DNA of 6,762 nucleotides from Actinomycetota bacterium (GTDB taxonomy: Bacteria > Actinomycetota > Thermoleophilia > Gaiellales > Gaiellaceae), in the NCBI GenBank assembly GCA_013816275.1, contig JACDER010000080.1, forward strand, positions 1-6,762, given 5' to 3'. The notes below the pieces were generated by a model, which worked only from the letters and a program-made list of their open reading frames with translations, had not been told where the DNA came from and searched no databases. Position numbers and translations under genes: made by a program. Below are positions 5,487 through 6,762 of the stretch, piece by piece. The stretch's first letter is position 1. Every line of letters starts with the position of its first letter.

Positions 5487-6762
5487 GTGCATCTGCGCTC
5501 GATCTCCTTGCGCGGTTTCAAATCGTTCCCCGATCCGGTCGAAATCCGGCTGGAGCGGGGCGTCGCCGTTGTCGTCGGGCCGAACGGATCGGGCAAGTCC
5601 AACATCGCGGATGCGATCGTCTGGGCTGCCGGGAGCCTGAGCCCGACCGAGCTGCGCGCCGAGAAGGCCGACGACGTGCTCTTCGCCGGATCGGCAGGGC
5701 AACCGGCCGCCGACTGGTGCGAGGTCGAGCTCCTGTTCGACAATGCCGACGGCCGGCTGGGAGACCTGGAGTTCTCGGAGGTCTCGATCCTCCGCCGCCT
5801 GCATCGCGGCGGGGAGGGGCAGTACCTCGTCAACCGCGCGCCGGTCCGGAGGACTGATCTCGTCGAGCTGCTCTCCGACGTTGGGCTGGGGAGCGGGATG
5901 CATTCGGTCATCGGGCAGGGCCGGGTCGAGGCCGTGCTCGCGAGCAGTCCGACCGAGCGGCGGGCTCTTGTCGAGGAGGCGGCCGGGCTCGGCAAGTTCA
6001 AGCGCAGAAGGCACCGGGCGGAGCTCAAGCTCGCGCGTGTGGCGCGCGAGGTCGAGCGGGCGCGCGACGTCGAGGCTGAGGCCCGCAAGCGACTCCGGCC
6101 GCTCGCCCTCCAGGCAACCGCGGCCGAGCGGGCAGAAAAGCTTCGCGTCCAGATCGCCGCGGCCGAGGCGAGGGTCGCCGAGCTCGATCTCGCCGAGCTT
6201 GCCGACCGCCTTGCGCAGGCGCAGGAGCGAAAGGCCGCCTCCGCGCTCGAGCGCAAGCGCGTCGAAGGGCAGCTCGAATCGCTCCTGCTCGAGCGTGGAG
6301 GCGTCGAGGAGGAGCTCGCCGACGCCGCCGGCAAGCGCGAAGCTGCGACGGCCGGTCTCTATCGCCTCCGAAGTGCCGGCGAGCGCGTCGCGCTCCGCAC
6401 CGAGAGCCTGGGCGATCTCGCAGAGCGGCTGCGCCGCGAGCTCGAGGCGGCGCGAACAGCTCGTCCGCGCGCCGACGTCGAGGACACGCTCGTAGCTGCG
6501 CGGCATGCGGCGAGGGAACGAGACCGGCTCACGGAGCAGGCAGCCGCGGCCGCCGAGCGCTTGCGCGCGCTGGAGCGCTCCCTGGCCGAGCGAGAGGGAA
6601 TCCCGCCGGCCGCGCGCGAGCTGTCGGAACGCGGGCACCGGCTCGCGCTCGACGGTCTCGACGTCGACCCGGGGTACGAGCGCGCGGTTGCCGCCGCACT
6701 GGCCTTCCGGGCCTCGGCCGTCACGGCGGCGAGCCCGTCCGAGGCCCTCGGCCTCGTCGAGG
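5487..6762 (+). CDS. smc: Chromosome segregation ATPase SMC, 3' partial, short arm
   Basis: Open from GTG 5487 to the right edge (425 whole codons, no stop). The N-terminus M-H-L-R-S-I-S-L-R-G-F-K-S-F is characteristic of SMC. Walker A is GPNGSGKSN (31-39), Arg57 matches the arginine of the S-L-R-G-G segment in Bacillus Smc, FAGS is at 66-69, and the Q-loop is VIGQGRVEAVL (141-151), followed by SSPTERR and EEAAGLGKFKRRR. These positions are normal. A charged coiled coil runs from about 172 to 372. Hinge-like sequence (LDVDPGYERAVAAAL, 391-405) then appears about 130 residues earlier than in Bacillus Smc, implying a shortened arm. The C-terminal half with the signature motif and Walker B lies beyond the window. 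SMC dimers with ScpAB entrap and compact chromosomal DNA. The GTG is 12 bases after the rnc stop and has no Shine-Dalgarno sequence. It is the only possible start, because an in-frame TAG lies just upstream. Confidence 0.93.
   Translation, partial: MHLRSISLRGFKSFPDPVEIRLERGVAVVVGPNGSGKSNIADAIVWAAGSLSPTELRAEKADDVLFAGSAGQPAADWCEVELLFDNADGRLGDLEFSEVSILRRLHRGGEGQYLVNRAPVRRTDLVELLSDVGLGSGMHSVIGQGRVEAVLASSPTERRALVEEAAGLGKFKRRRHRAELKLARVAREVERARDVEAEARKRLRPLALQATAAERAEKLRVQIAAAEARVAELDLAELADRLAQAQERKAASALERKRVEGQLESLLLERGGVEEELADAAGKREAATAGLYRLRSAGERVALRTESLGDLAERLRRELEAARTARPRADVEDTLVAARHAARERDRLTEQAAAAAERLRALERSLAEREGIPPAARELSERGHRLALDGLDVDPGYERAVAAALAFRASAVTAASPSEALGLVE

Noticed and set aside
4874..5857. 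Plus-strand frame of 327 codons spanning the rnc/smc junction
   Set aside because: Out of frame with both genes and made almost wholly of Arg, Ala, Gly and Pro: a composition artefact.
4917..6638. Long minus-strand open frame (573 codons) opposite rnc and smc
   Set aside because: It mirrors the rnc and smc codons, crosses the boundary of two real genes, and shows no domain or plausible start signal.
1..6762. CRISPR arrays, tRNA or rRNA genes, insertion sequences, attachment sites
   Set aside because: No regularly spaced repeats, cloverleaf, rRNA-like stretch, transposase or terminal inverted repeats were seen on either strand.

Overview
The window is high-GC DNA, carried almost entirely on the plus strand and densely coding. 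It suggests an actinomycete-type bacterium, plausibly of the Thermoleophilia (Gaiellales/Solirubrobacterales). That placement is inferred from GC-rich codon use, frequent GTG starts, several starts without a Shine-Dalgarno sequence, and gene order. No marker gene proves it.

Layout, left to right: (1) the 3' part of a coiled-coil, SepIVA/DivIVA-like protein gene (1-437). (2) A secreted, six-cysteine protein with two Asp-box motifs (465-1130), less GC-rich in its middle than its neighbours. (3) yceD (DUF177, 1155-1664). (4) A 99-base leader with two GC-rich hairpins, then a two-domain ABC-F ATPase (1764-3323). (5) A tightly packed block: rpmF (ribosomal protein L32), plsX (acyl-phosphate synthesis), acpP (acyl carrier protein), rnc (RNase III) and the first 425 codons of smc (chromosome condensation ATPase), which runs off the right edge.

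The backbone is the widespread yceD-rpmF-plsX-acpP-rnc-smc cluster, which links ribosome assembly, phospholipid synthesis, RNA processing and chromosome segregation. The coiled-coil gene next to yceD recalls the mycobacterial order sepIVA-yceD-rnc-smc. Two genes are inserted into this backbone: the Asp-box secreted protein between the coiled-coil gene and yceD, and the ABC-F gene between yceD and rpmF. The fab genes that often lie between plsX and acpP are absent. From rpmF to smc the gaps are 1-12 bases, or an overlap at acpP/rnc, so one transcript with translational coupling is likely, possibly boosted by an internal promoter before acpP.

I see no convincing new multi-gene system. The points most worth checking are: RNase III with Ala in place of a conserved metal-binding Asp and a diverged segment before it; an SMC whose hinge starts about 130 residues early, implying a short coiled-coil arm; the Asp-box protein; TAGNNT boxes just upstream of GTG starts that suggest leaderless transcripts; and the structured ABC-F leader. 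No tRNA, rRNA, CRISPR array, insertion sequence or strong intrinsic terminator was found.
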